DNA of 64,000 bases from Larkinella terrae (GTDB lineage: Bacteria > Bacteroidota > Bacteroidia > Cytophagales > Spirosomataceae). The translations under genes and the position numbers were made by a program. Below, one piece after another: positions 7,901-15,894 of this stretch. Location: assembly GCF_009668025.1 (NCBI RefSeq), contig NZ_WJXZ01000004.1, positions 310,001 through 374,000 on the forward strand. Direction: 5' to 3'. Below the pieces are notes generated by a model that worked only from the letters and a program-made list of their open reading frames with translations, was not told the DNA's origin and did not search any database. How positions within the stretch are numbered: the stretch's first letter is position 1; each line of letters begins with the position of its first letter.

Positions 7901-9118
7901 ATGAAAAAAATCAGCCTTGTTTTAATCGGCCTCTTGCTGACCTTCGCTGCACGCGCACAGGTCTATTCGCTGGCGGATTTTGACAAAAAATACGATATGT
8001 TGTTGAAGCACCCCGGCGTCCAGATCGAGTCGGCGGAGGCTATCAACAACTTGTATAATTACAAATTCTACGAAGCCGACAAAGAGTTTCGCTGGCTGAA
8101 ACTGCGGTATCCCGACCACCCGATGCCGTACTTCCTGATGGCCCTGGCCGAGTGGTGGAAGATCGTTCCGAACACCGAAAATACCGACTTCGACGACAAG
8201 TGTATTGCTTACCTGGATACCACCATCACGAAAGCCGAAAAACTGTACGACGATAAAGAAAATAAAGTTGAACCGGCTTTTTTTCTGGCGGCTGCCTACG
8301 GTTTTAAAGGTCGGCTGTATTCCGAACGCAAGAAATGGGCGAAGGCAACCTGGGCCGGTAAAAATGCCCTGAAATTCTTCGATAAATGCAAGGGTAACGG
8401 TGATCTGACGCCCGAGCTGCTCTTTGGCGATGGGTTGTTCAATTATTACGCCCAGTGGATTCCCAAAAACTATCCGGCGCTGAAGCCGATTCTGATGTTT
8501 TTCCCGAAAGGCAATAAAGCGGAAGGAATTCGGCAACTGGAGCTAACGGCCAATAATGCCTTTTACACGCGCACCGAAGCCCGGTATTTTCTGCTGCAGA
8601 TCTACAGCATGGAAAACGAGTACGGAAAAGCGTATGATCTGGCAAAGTACATGTGGCAGCAATACCCCGACAATCCGTATTTCGAGCGGTATTATGCTCG
8701 AACGGCGTTTGTGCGCGGCTACTCCAACGAGGCATCGGCGGCTTCGCTCAGCATTTTAAGTAAAATTGAGCGCGGAATGGACGGTTACGAGGGCGTGGGC
8801 GGACGTACGGCGGCTTACATTCTGGCGTATCACCACCAGCACAACACCCACGATCTGACCAAGGCGAAGGAATATTACCAGAAAACCATTGATTTTGCCA
8901 AACAGACCAATTCCTACGATGCGGCTTATTACTGGGCGTCGGTGTTGAGTCTGGGAAAAATTGCGGCTTCGGAAAAGAATTACGACCAGGCCCAGGCCTA
9001 TTATAAAGAAGTCATCGACAAAGCCGACCGCAAATCCAGTCAGCACAAAGAAGCCAAAGACGGCTTGGATAATCTGAAAAAACTGCGGAGAGAGGACAGG
9101 AGAAAGGGAAGAAAGTGA
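7901..9118 (+). CDS. Exported TPR-repeat protein
   Basis: 405 residues with a signal peptide (MKKISLVLIGLLLTFAARAQ), so it is periplasmic or outer-membrane associated. The mature part is alpha-helical, with TPR-like repeats such as YNYKFYEADKEFRWLKLRYP near 50-70, TEARYFLLQIYSMENEYGKA near 225-245 and KTIDFAKQTNSYDAAYYWAS near 330-350. The C-terminus is highly basic (KKLRREDRRKGRK). TPR proteins act as protein-binding scaffolds; no partner can be deduced. It stands alone and is followed by the heptamer-word repeat at 9127-9215, beyond which lies a convergent Lrp gene. Confidence 0.8.
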   Translation: MKKISLVLIGLLLTFAARAQVYSLADFDKKYDMLLKHPGVQIESAEAINNLYNYKFYEADKEFRWLKLRYPDHPMPYFLMALAEWWKIVPNTENTDFDDKCIAYLDTTITKAEKLYDDKENKVEPAFFLAAAYGFKGRLYSERKKWAKATWAGKNALKFFDKCKGNGDLTPELLFGDGLFNYYAQWIPKNYPALKPILMFFPKGNKAEGIRQLELTANNAFYTRTEARYFLLQIYSMENEYGKAYDLAKYMWQQYPDNPYFERYYARTAFVRGYSNEASAASLSILSKIERGMDGYEGVGGRTAAYILAYHHQHNTHDLTKAKEYYQKTIDFAKQTNSYDAAYYWASVLSLGKIAASEKNYDQAQAYYKEVIDKADRKSSQHKEAKDGLDNLKKLRREDRRKGRK

Positions 9119-9126
9119 CAAATTAA

Positions 9127-9215
9127 AATATCGAACACTGAATATTGAATAACGAAGTTCAAAAGCACACGCAGCCACTTCGTTATTCGCTATTCAATAT
9201 TCAGTGTTCGATATT
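9127..9215. repeat. Heptamer-word inverted repeat, copy 2
   Basis: The left arm (9127-9157) is built of the words GAACACT, GAATATT and GAATAAC. The right arm (9178-9215) is its exact inverted copy except for one additional 7-nt word (GAATAGC in complement). The arms thus differ by exactly one word. It lies between two convergent genes and could form a long hairpin in both transcripts. Confidence 0.9.
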
Positions 9216-9225
9216 AATTTCCTTT

Positions 9226-9696
9226 TCAGGGAATCGGAAGGACTTTACTTTCTTTAAACGTCGACAGAATCACCATCGTTTGGGTACTGGCGACTTCTTC
9301 GATTTCGTTGATTTTTTCCAGCATCAGTACCTGATACGAGGCAATATCTTTGGCGATGACTTTCAGCAGAAAGTCGCCGGAACCGGTGATATGGTGGCAT
9401 TCGATGATCTCCGGAATGTTCTTCACGGCATTGACAAAGGATTCGGTTACCATCTTCTTGTGACCGACCAGCGAAACCTGCACAAACGTGGTTACGCCCA
9501 GACCGACCCGATCCCGATTCAACTGAGCGTGGTAGCTCTGAATAATGCCCGAAGTTTCTAATTTTTTGACACGCTCAAGCGTTGGTGCGGGGGATAAACC
9601 GATTTCCTTCGACAACTGAGCATTGGTGATTTTGGCGTTGGTCTGTAGAATTTCTAATACTTTCCGATCAATCTGATCGAGCTTGATTCCTGACAT
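9226..9696 (-). CDS. Lrp/AsnC family transcriptional regulator
   Basis: 156 residues with the standard two-part build: an N-terminal winged HTH (LDQIDRKVLEILQTNAKITN, then AQLSKEIGLSPAPTLERVKK, residues about 5-55) and a C-terminal RAM/ligand-binding domain (FVNAVKNIPEIIECHHITGS, then GDFLLKVIAKD). Lrp proteins form octamers and respond to amino acids. The target here cannot be read from context because both neighbours are unrelated. The A/T-rich upstream region (9.70-9.84 kb) could hold autoregulatory sites. Confidence 0.93.
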   Translation of the reverse strand: MSGIKLDQIDRKVLEILQTNAKITNAQLSKEIGLSPAPTLERVKKLETSGIIQSYHAQLNRDRVGLGVTTFVQVSLVGHKKMVTESFVNAVKNIPEIIECHHITGSGDFLLKVIAKDIASYQVLMLEKINEIEEVASTQTMVILSTFKESKVLPIP

Positions 9697-10050
9697 GATA
9701 GTGATTAACTTAAAACTTTATCCAACCATTATGAGATCATACAAAACTAAACACAATCCTTTTATTTTTATAAAAAAATATGGATTATTTACTAAAACGT
9801 AAAATAATGATTGGTTTTGTGTCCCAAATTTCCGCTCAAAATTACTGGATACAATAGTTATACCAAATACTGTTCAACATCCATTTCCACCGTTCCTAAT
9901 TTTTTTCCAAATATTATTCTGTGCGGAAACGGGCGGTTTTCTCTTCTGACGCCTTTGGAAAAAGCAGCTTTCTTTCTAAAATGCAAAAAGCCAGCGTGGT
10001 GATAACTGGCCTGCTTCGGTAGTGATGCAATAAACCGGCCGGTAACCAAG
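9697..10050. other. Intergenic region between lrp and the GHL10 gene
   Basis: About 350 bases without a gene. The first 140 bases are very A/T-rich, with an AATCC/GGATT inverted pair around poly-T and poly-A runs (about 9755-9790), a plausible Lrp-type binding region. Nothing further is recognisable before the promoter at 10051. Confidence 0.5.
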
Positions 10051-10083
10051 TTTGAAAGTGGACGGAGTTCTTCCGTATCTTTG
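10051..10083 (+). promoter_or_regulatory. Promoter of the GHL10 gene
   Basis: TTTG at 10051-10054, a 21-bp spacer and TATCTTTG at 10076-10083 match the Bacteroidota consensus. The predicted start is only about 20 bases before the ATG at 10109. Confidence 0.75.
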
Positions 10084-10108
10084 AGGATTACTTTGACCAG
10101 CTTTGTGC

Positions 10109-11650
10109 ATGCGCTTTCATTACCGGGTTTTCTTCGTCTTTTGTTGGTATCTTTTTGGGAAACCGGGTGAAGTGACGGCGCAAAAACCGCCAAAACGCGA
10201 ATTTCGGGCCGTTTGGATTGCCACGGTCGATAACATCGACTGGCCGAGCGTCCGGGGAATGTCGTCCGACAGCCAGCGAGCGGAGTTTATCGAGCTGCTG
10301 GATCAGCACCAGCGGGCGGGTATCAACGCCGTGGTGGTCCAGATTCGGGCGGCTGCGGATGCGTTCTACGCCAAAAGCACGGAGCCGTGGTCGTTTTGGC
10401 TGACGGGGCAGCAGGGGCGTGCGCCGGTGCCTTTCTACGATCCGCTCGAATTCATGATTCGGGAAACCCACGACCGCGGCATGGAGTTTCATGCCTGGTT
10501 TAACCTCGACCGCGCCACGTTCAGCAAACTCTCCCGCGTAACCCCCGACCACATTAGCCTTCGAAAACCGGAGTGGATGCTGCAATACGGTGGCCGGAAA
10601 CTATTCAACCTGGGCCTGCCCGAAGTGCGAAATTACGTGACCGGCATCGTGACGAATATTGTCCGAAATTATGACGTTGACGGCATTCACTTCGACGACT
10701 ATTTTTATCCGTACGGCGAACCGGGGCAAGTGGTGCATGACGAAGCGACCTACAAAGCGTATTTCAACGGGATGAACCTGGCGAACTGGCGCCGGGAAAA
10801 TATTAACATCCTGATTTTGCAGCTCCGGGATTCGATTCGCGCCATCAAACCGTTTGTGAAGTTTGGCGTCAGTCCGTTTGGCGTCTGGAAAAACCGCGCT
10901 CAGGACCCCGAAGGTTCGCAGACCACGGGCGGTTTAACGTCGTATTTTGATTTGTATGCTGACACGCGCAAGTGGGTTCGCGAAGGCTGGGTCGACTACA
11001 TCGCTCCGCAGGTGTATTTCAGCACGGATTTTCAGAAAGTGCCGTACCGGTTGCTGGTCGACTGGTGGATTAAAAACGGCTATAACCGGCATCTATACAT
11101 TGGTCAGGGCGCCTTTCGGATAAACCGCTCCACGCCCCGCGACCGCGCCTGGAACGATCCGAACGAAATGACGACCCAACTGAATTACAATCGCCAGTTT
11201 CCGCAGATTCACGGCAGTATTTATTTTAGCTCGAAGTCATTGACCGACAACCTGAACGGCGTCCGGGATACGCTGCTGACGAACTTTTACCGGTTCCCGG
11301 CGCTCATTCCGACCATGCCCTGGAAAGATCCCGAACCGCCCCTTTCGCCGAAAGAATTAAAGGCGAATCCGACGGCTGAAGGCGTTGAATTGTATTGGCA
11401 GCAACCCGGTCCGGCGCCCGACGGCGACAAAGCCAGCTATTACGTTGTGTACCGGTTTGACCGAAAAGATAAAATTGATACCGAAGACCCCACCCATATT
11501 GTGGCGATTTGCGTCGGTGAACAAACTACGCGCTTTATCGACCGAACCGCAGCGCACGATAACCGGTATATCTACGTCGTTACCGCGTTGGATCGTCTGC
11601 ATAACGAAAGCGCCCCGATTCAGGTGAACGTCCGCGTCCCGGAACCGTAG
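10109..11650 (+). CDS. GHL10-type glycosyl hydrolase-like protein (YddW/DUF187)
   Basis: About 513 residues from the ATG at 10109; a TTG two codons upstream is also possible. A signal peptide (MRFHYRVFFVFCWYLFGKPG) leads into the COG1649/GHL10 TIM barrel: FRAVWIATVDNIDWPS near 35-50, GINAVVVQIRAAADAFY, then VDGIHFDDYFYPYGEPG near 190 and GWVDYIAPQVYFSTDF near 298. A fibronectin type III-like domain forms the last 100 residues or so. Related proteins act on the cell wall or on polysaccharides; the substrate here is unknown. The stop codon TAG abuts a perfect palindrome at 11650. Confidence 0.88.
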   Translation: MRFHYRVFFVFCWYLFGKPGEVTAQKPPKREFRAVWIATVDNIDWPSVRGMSSDSQRAEFIELLDQHQRAGINAVVVQIRAAADAFYAKSTEPWSFWLTGQQGRAPVPFYDPLEFMIRETHDRGMEFHAWFNLDRATFSKLSRVTPDHISLRKPEWMLQYGGRKLFNLGLPEVRNYVTGIVTNIVRNYDVDGIHFDDYFYPYGEPGQVVHDEATYKAYFNGMNLANWRRENINILILQLRDSIRAIKPFVKFGVSPFGVWKNRAQDPEGSQTTGGLTSYFDLYADTRKWVREGWVDYIAPQVYFSTDFQKVPYRLLVDWWIKNGYNRHLYIGQGAFRINRSTPRDRAWNDPNEMTTQLNYNRQFPQIHGSIYFSSKSLTDNLNGVRDTLLTNFYRFPALIPTMPWKDPEPPLSPKELKANPTAEGVELYWQQPGPAPDGDKASYYVVYRFDRKDKIDTEDPTHIVAICVGEQTTRFIDRTAAHDNRYIYVVTALDRLHNESAPIQVNVRVPEP

Positions 11651-11767
11651 AGACGCGATTAATCGCGTCTCAGTCTCAGATGGAATAGCCTGAGGTAGTA
11701 ATAGTAGAAAATGGTGGTGGAAATGGAGACGCGATAATGATGGATGAGACGCGATTAATCGCGTCTC
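11650..11767. repeat. Duplicated perfect 22-bp palindrome (GAGACGCGATT half-site)
   Basis: Two identical perfect palindromes, each made of GAGACGCGATT and its inverse, lie at 11650-11671 and 11746-11767. A third, half copy (GAGACGCGAT) lies at 11726-11735. The first overlaps the last base of the GHL10 stop codon. The convergent isomerase gene ends at 11782, so the elements could serve as a two-way terminator, although no strong T-run follows either. Confidence 0.9.
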
Positions 11768-11781
11768 TACGTGCAAAAATT

Positions 11782-12624
11782 TTAAACGGTTTTCAGGAAC
11801 GCCAACCCTTTTACGGCAATGTCTTCGCCGGAGGCTTCGATGTCGCGCCAGATGGCGGCTGCTTTGGCGATCGCTTTTACTTCGGGCGTGAACGACTCAA
11901 TTACGAGCTGGCCTTTGAAATCAATATCTTTCAGCGCCTGGCGGATCGAATCCCAGTCGATGTGGTCGTTGCCGGGAATACCGCGGTCGCAGCCGCAGCT
12001 GTGGAGCAGTTCCAGCCGCGATCCGGCTTTGCGAATGGCGTCGGCCTGGAATTTTTCTTCGATGTTCATGTGGAACGTGTCGAGGTGCAGCCGCACGGCG
12101 TCGTTGTCCACCAGATTGGCGAGTTCAATGGCTTGATCGGCCGTATTGATAAAGTCGGTTTCGAAGCGGTTCAACGGTTCGAGTGCGATTTTAAGGCCTT
12201 TGCTCTGGGCATAAGCGGCCAGTTCTTTCAAATTTTTAACAACGGCTTTTTGCTGCTCGGCGTACACATCTCGGGGTGTAGCTTCGGCGCGGCCCACGCT
12301 CGAGTACAGCGGTCCCACCAGCATTTCGGCGCCAATGATTTCCATGACATCCAGCAACCCTTTCAAATACGTCATGGCGTTTTGCTGCTGTTCGTCGTCC
12401 CCGCGAAAATCCCGCTCGGGACCCATCGCTGCACAAACCGTCTTACAGCCGAGGTTGGCGTCGAGGAGGGCTTGTTTGACCAGTTGCGGATCGACGTTGG
12501 CGGGATCTTCCAGGCCGATTTCAACGGTGTCGAAACCCCATTCAGCAAATTTTGTAAACCACTTCAAGCTCTCATTCGTGAAGGGTGACGTAAACAAAAA
12601 CGTGTTGATACCAATGGTGTACAT
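11782..12624 (-). CDS. Sugar phosphate isomerase/epimerase (DTE-like TIM barrel)
   Basis: 280 residues of the xylose-isomerase-like TIM barrel family, closest in pattern to D-tagatose/D-psicose 3-epimerases. Probable metal ligands are visible: Glu in IALEPLNRFETDF near 145-157, Asp in VRLHLDTFHMNIEE near 179, His in LELLHSCGCDRGIPGNDHID near 206 and Glu in LVIESFTPEV near 241. The second His/Arg cluster GCDRGIPG is typical of ketose 3-epimerases. The substrate cannot be fixed from sequence and there is no sugar operon around it. A hairpin lies in its leader at 12649-12687. Confidence 0.85.
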   Translation of the reverse strand: MYTIGINTFLFTSPFTNESLKWFTKFAEWGFDTVEIGLEDPANVDPQLVKQALLDANLGCKTVCAAMGPERDFRGDDEQQQNAMTYLKGLLDVMEIIGAEMLVGPLYSSVGRAEATPRDVYAEQQKAVVKNLKELAAYAQSKGLKIALEPLNRFETDFINTADQAIELANLVDNDAVRLHLDTFHMNIEEKFQADAIRKAGSRLELLHSCGCDRGIPGNDHIDWDSIRQALKDIDFKGQLVIESFTPEVKAIAKAAAIWRDIEASGEDIAVKGLAFLKTV

Positions 12625-12648
12625 GCGATTGATTTGTTAGGTTCCGGC

Positions 12649-12687
12649 TTTACCGCAGTTTTCGAGTTTCGGAAACTGCGCGGTAAA
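12649..12687. promoter_or_regulatory. Hairpin in the leader of the isomerase gene
   Basis: TTTACCG plus CAGTTT (12649-12661) pair with AAACTG plus CGGTAAA (12673-12687), broken only by a 2-nt bulge, with an 11-nt loop. It ends 24 bases before the isomerase ATG on the minus strand. It could be an operator or an mRNA leader structure. Confidence 0.5.
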
Positions 12688-12860
12688 CCGCTCGTGGCCG
12701 TTGTTTTTCTCAGAAAGCAAAGGAATATCGACCCGGTTTTTACTGTATTCAGGGAATAGGTTAGCCTTTAGAATTCATCATTTATTAACTCAAGTATCTA
12801 ACAATGAGTCGATAATTCTAACGCATAAACTTAAAACGGATCAACTAATTCTGCCGGATT

Positions 12861-14102
12861 TCAGTAGGTATATTGCTGAGTAACCTCGGCCATAACGTCG
12901 TCTACCGGGCGGGAATCGGCAAAAAAAGAAACAATTTTCAGGAGAATTCCTTCCACAACGGCGTCGGGGCAGGAGGCTCCGCAGGTCAGCAAAACCGTGA
13001 CCGGTTTTTGATCCGGGAGGAAATTCTCCGTGACCACCTCCTGTTTCGTGTGGAGATCAAAATGCCGGATTAAATCACGCGACAGGATTTTTTGCTCTGT
13101 TTCAATGAAATAGGTCGGTAGCTTTTCGTTGCACAACTCGACGATGTGCTGGGTATTGGAGCTGTTGTAACCGCCTGCCACCACGGCAAAGTGCGCCGGG
13201 TTGGTCAGCAAATTGTAGGTCGAATCCTGGTTGTCGTTCGTCGCGTAGCAGAGCGTGTCGCGGGTGTTGGCAAAACGGTTGTCGACCTCCTCCGGCATCA
13301 GGCGGTAATGATGAATCATGACGGTTTTCAGGAAGTCGGCGATGTACTGCGTGTCCGACGCCAGCATCGTCGTCTGGTTCACAACGCCGATGCGCTGCAA
13401 ATCCCGCTCCGGATCAAAACCGTCAGAATACTGCCCCGCAAATTCGTCATAAAACTGCTCTTTAGACGATTCGCCGGTGATGTACGTTGCCAGCCGCTGC
13501 GCCTGTTTCAGGTCTTTGACGACCACCGTTGGCGCGGCTTCTTTGCTATGGGAAAATGTTGCGCGGGTTTCCTCGTGCGACGGTTTTCCGTGTACTACCA
13601 CCGTATAATTTTTCTGCCCGATCTGCCCGGCTTTGTTCCAGACTTTTTCGACGAATGGGCAAGTCGTGTCGTATTGCTCGACGTTCAGGCCAATGTCGGT
13701 TAGCTTCCGCTGAATTTCGATCGTTGTCCCGAAAGCCGGAATCACCACCACGTCGTCGTTATGTAATTCGTCCCAAGGAACGATCTGTTTCCCGGACGTT
13801 TCCATGATAAATTGTACCCCACGTTCCTGCAAATCCCGGTTAACGTCCGGGTTGTGAATCATTTCACTCAGCAGAAAAATCCGCTTGCCGGTGTTTTCGG
13901 CAATGGCTTTATACGAAATTTCAATTGCATTTTCGACGCCGTAACAAAAGCCAAAATGCCGGGCTACCAAAAACCGCACCGGCCCAAAATCCAGCAGCGT
14001 CGGCGTAAAATCGCGCTTCAATTTATCGCGCTTCCGACGGAGTTCTTTCAGGGGACTAATAATATGGCTGCGGTAATATTCCGGTATATTGAAGGCTTTC
14101 AT
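12861..14102 (-). CDS. ispH: 4-hydroxy-3-methylbut-2-enyl diphosphate reductase IspH
   Basis: Last enzyme of the MEP isoprenoid pathway, a 4Fe-4S protein producing IPP and DMAPP. 413 residues, longer than the E. coli form (about 316) and of the extended type seen in some bacteria. Three cluster cysteines are present: HFGFCYGVENA near 52, DTTCPFVEKVW near 146 and LLTCGASCPDAVVEG near 380. The active-site HGKPSHEET block is also present. It follows the GH3-family gene after 73 bases on the same strand, so the two may share a transcript. Confidence 0.95.
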   Translation of the reverse strand: MKAFNIPEYYRSHIISPLKELRRKRDKLKRDFTPTLLDFGPVRFLVARHFGFCYGVENAIEISYKAIAENTGKRIFLLSEMIHNPDVNRDLQERGVQFIMETSGKQIVPWDELHNDDVVVIPAFGTTIEIQRKLTDIGLNVEQYDTTCPFVEKVWNKAGQIGQKNYTVVVHGKPSHEETRATFSHSKEAAPTVVVKDLKQAQRLATYITGESSKEQFYDEFAGQYSDGFDPERDLQRIGVVNQTTMLASDTQYIADFLKTVMIHHYRLMPEEVDNRFANTRDTLCYATNDNQDSTYNLLTNPAHFAVVAGGYNSSNTQHIVELCNEKLPTYFIETEQKILSRDLIRHFDLHTKQEVVTENFLPDQKPVTVLLTCGASCPDAVVEGILLKIVSFFADSRPVDDVMAEVTQQYTY

Positions 14103-14175
14103 TCACTTAAAATTAGACGGACATCGTCAGAAGAACACAAGGCGGAAGTGCTTCGTTCAGGCAAAAACCGGCGGA

Positions 14176-15702
14176 TCAGGATAGGGTGGTCAGACGGCCC
14201 AGAATATCGTCCAGATACTCCCGGCTGTTACTCAGGCGCGGCACTTTATGCTGACCGCCGAGCTTACCCCGGGTTTTCATCCAGTCATAAAAAGTCCCCC
14301 GCGGAACCGCGTGAACGATCGGCGAATGCAACACCATATCGTTGTACCGCTTGGCGTCGTAATCGGAATTGACCTGCCGGAGCGTCTGATCGAGAACGTG
14401 GCAAAAAACGTCGAAATTGTTCGGTTCGCTCGAAAACTCGATCACCCATTCATGCCGGCCATTGGAGCCGCTGCCCATATAAACCGGTCCGGCGGTATAG
14501 TCGCTCACCGTGGCTCCGGTGGCCGCACAGGCCCGCGTAATGGCGGTTTCGGCATTTTCAATGATGACTTCCTCCCCGAACGCATTGATAAAATGCTTGG
14601 TTCGCCCGCTGACTTTCAGCCGGAACGGATGGCGTGACGTAAACCGGACGGTATCGCCCACGCGGTAGCGCCAGAGACCGCCGTTGGTCGAAATCACCAG
14701 CGCGTAATTTTTATTCAGTTCGACTTCTTCAATCGTCAGAGCTTTCGGGAAAGGTTTGTCGGCTTCTTCCATCGGCACAAATTCGTAGAAAATGCCGTAA
14801 TCCAGCATGACCAGCATTTCACCGACGCGCTTTAAATCATCCTGAATGGCGAAAAAACCTTCCGATGCGTTGTAAATTTCAAGATACCGGATTTCGTTAG
14901 ACGGAAACACTTCGTTGGCAAACAACTCGCGGTAGGGCTGGAAAGCCACAGCTCCGTGAATGAACACCTCAAAATTCGGCCAGACTTCCAGGATATTCTG
15001 TTTGCCCGTTAACGCCAGGACTTTTTCCAGCAACACCAGCGCCCAGGTCGGTACGCCCAGAATACTCGTGACGTTTTCGCGGGCCGTAATTTCGGCCATG
15101 CGGTCGATTTTTTCCTCCCAGCGGTCCATCAACGCCACCTCGATCTGGGGTGTGCGGATGTATTGGGCCCAGGGCGGCAGGTTTTTCATTACGACGGCCG
15201 AAACGTCGCCCGCGTAACCGTGCTGGCCGTACGGATTTTCGTGTAAACTCCCGCCGATCGACAGCCCTTTGCCTTCAAACGCTTTGCTTTCGGGATTATT
15301 GGCGACGTAGAGCGCCATCATGTCCTTGCCACCCCTGAAATGGCTTTCGTCGAGTGATTCCTGCGAAACCGGAATGAATTTGCTGCGGGCGTTGGTGGTG
15401 CCCGACGATTTGGAGAACCAGTGAATGCGCGACGGCCAGAGCAGTTTCTGTTCTCCGCGCATGGTCCGTTCGATGTATGGAAACAGATCTTCGTAGGCCG
15501 AAACCGGTACCCGTTCCTGAAAATCACGAACCGTCCGGATGGAATCGTACTGGTGTTTTTTGCCCCATTCGGTGTGCCGACCCTTGCTGATGAGCTGACG
15601 AAAAACCGCCTGCTGTACTTCGCCGGGGCGTGCCATCATCGCTTCAATGCGTGGCACACGCCGGAGCAGCAGCCATTTCAAGGTCGTATTCAGCAGGGTC
15701 AT
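14176..15702 (-). CDS. GH3 auxin-responsive promoter family protein
   Basis: 508 residues of the GH3 family, adenylate-forming enzymes that in plants join amino acids to auxin or jasmonate. Visible blocks are the ATP-binding SSGTTNARSKFIPVSQESL near 114-132, YNASEGFFAIQ near 300 and GLWRYRVGDTVRFTSR near 355. Bacterial members are widespread in Bacteroidota but their substrates are unknown, so no reaction is assigned beyond probable acyl-adenylation. It lies upstream of ispH on the same strand and divergent from the penicillin acylase gene. Confidence 0.9.
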   Translation of the reverse strand: MTLLNTTLKWLLLRRVPRIEAMMARPGEVQQAVFRQLISKGRHTEWGKKHQYDSIRTVRDFQERVPVSAYEDLFPYIERTMRGEQKLLWPSRIHWFSKSSGTTNARSKFIPVSQESLDESHFRGGKDMMALYVANNPESKAFEGKGLSIGGSLHENPYGQHGYAGDVSAVVMKNLPPWAQYIRTPQIEVALMDRWEEKIDRMAEITARENVTSILGVPTWALVLLEKVLALTGKQNILEVWPNFEVFIHGAVAFQPYRELFANEVFPSNEIRYLEIYNASEGFFAIQDDLKRVGEMLVMLDYGIFYEFVPMEEADKPFPKALTIEEVELNKNYALVISTNGGLWRYRVGDTVRFTSRHPFRLKVSGRTKHFINAFGEEVIIENAETAITRACAATGATVSDYTAGPVYMGSGSNGRHEWVIEFSSEPNNFDVFCHVLDQTLRQVNSDYDAKRYNDMVLHSPIVHAVPRGTFYDWMKTRGKLGGQHKVPRLSNSREYLDDILGRLTTLS

Positions 15703-15894
15703 ACGCGGAGCAGTAATTCGGAAGTAAACTTACTAAAAATGTTGTACTTAGCAGAACTTTGCTTCATAACCTGATTTGGCGGCTTATTGTTCTTTCAGCC
15801 CCATATTCGCTGGAATGGGAAGTTACGGCACTTTTTTTGGTATAAAAGATAGAATAAATTTCCTTTGTAACAGACTCCGATTCCCATTCCCTGT

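Noticed and set aside
14176-15702. A plant-like auxin conjugation function for the GH3 protein
   Set aside because: Only family membership is visible; bacterial GH3 substrates are unknown, so no specific reaction is claimed.
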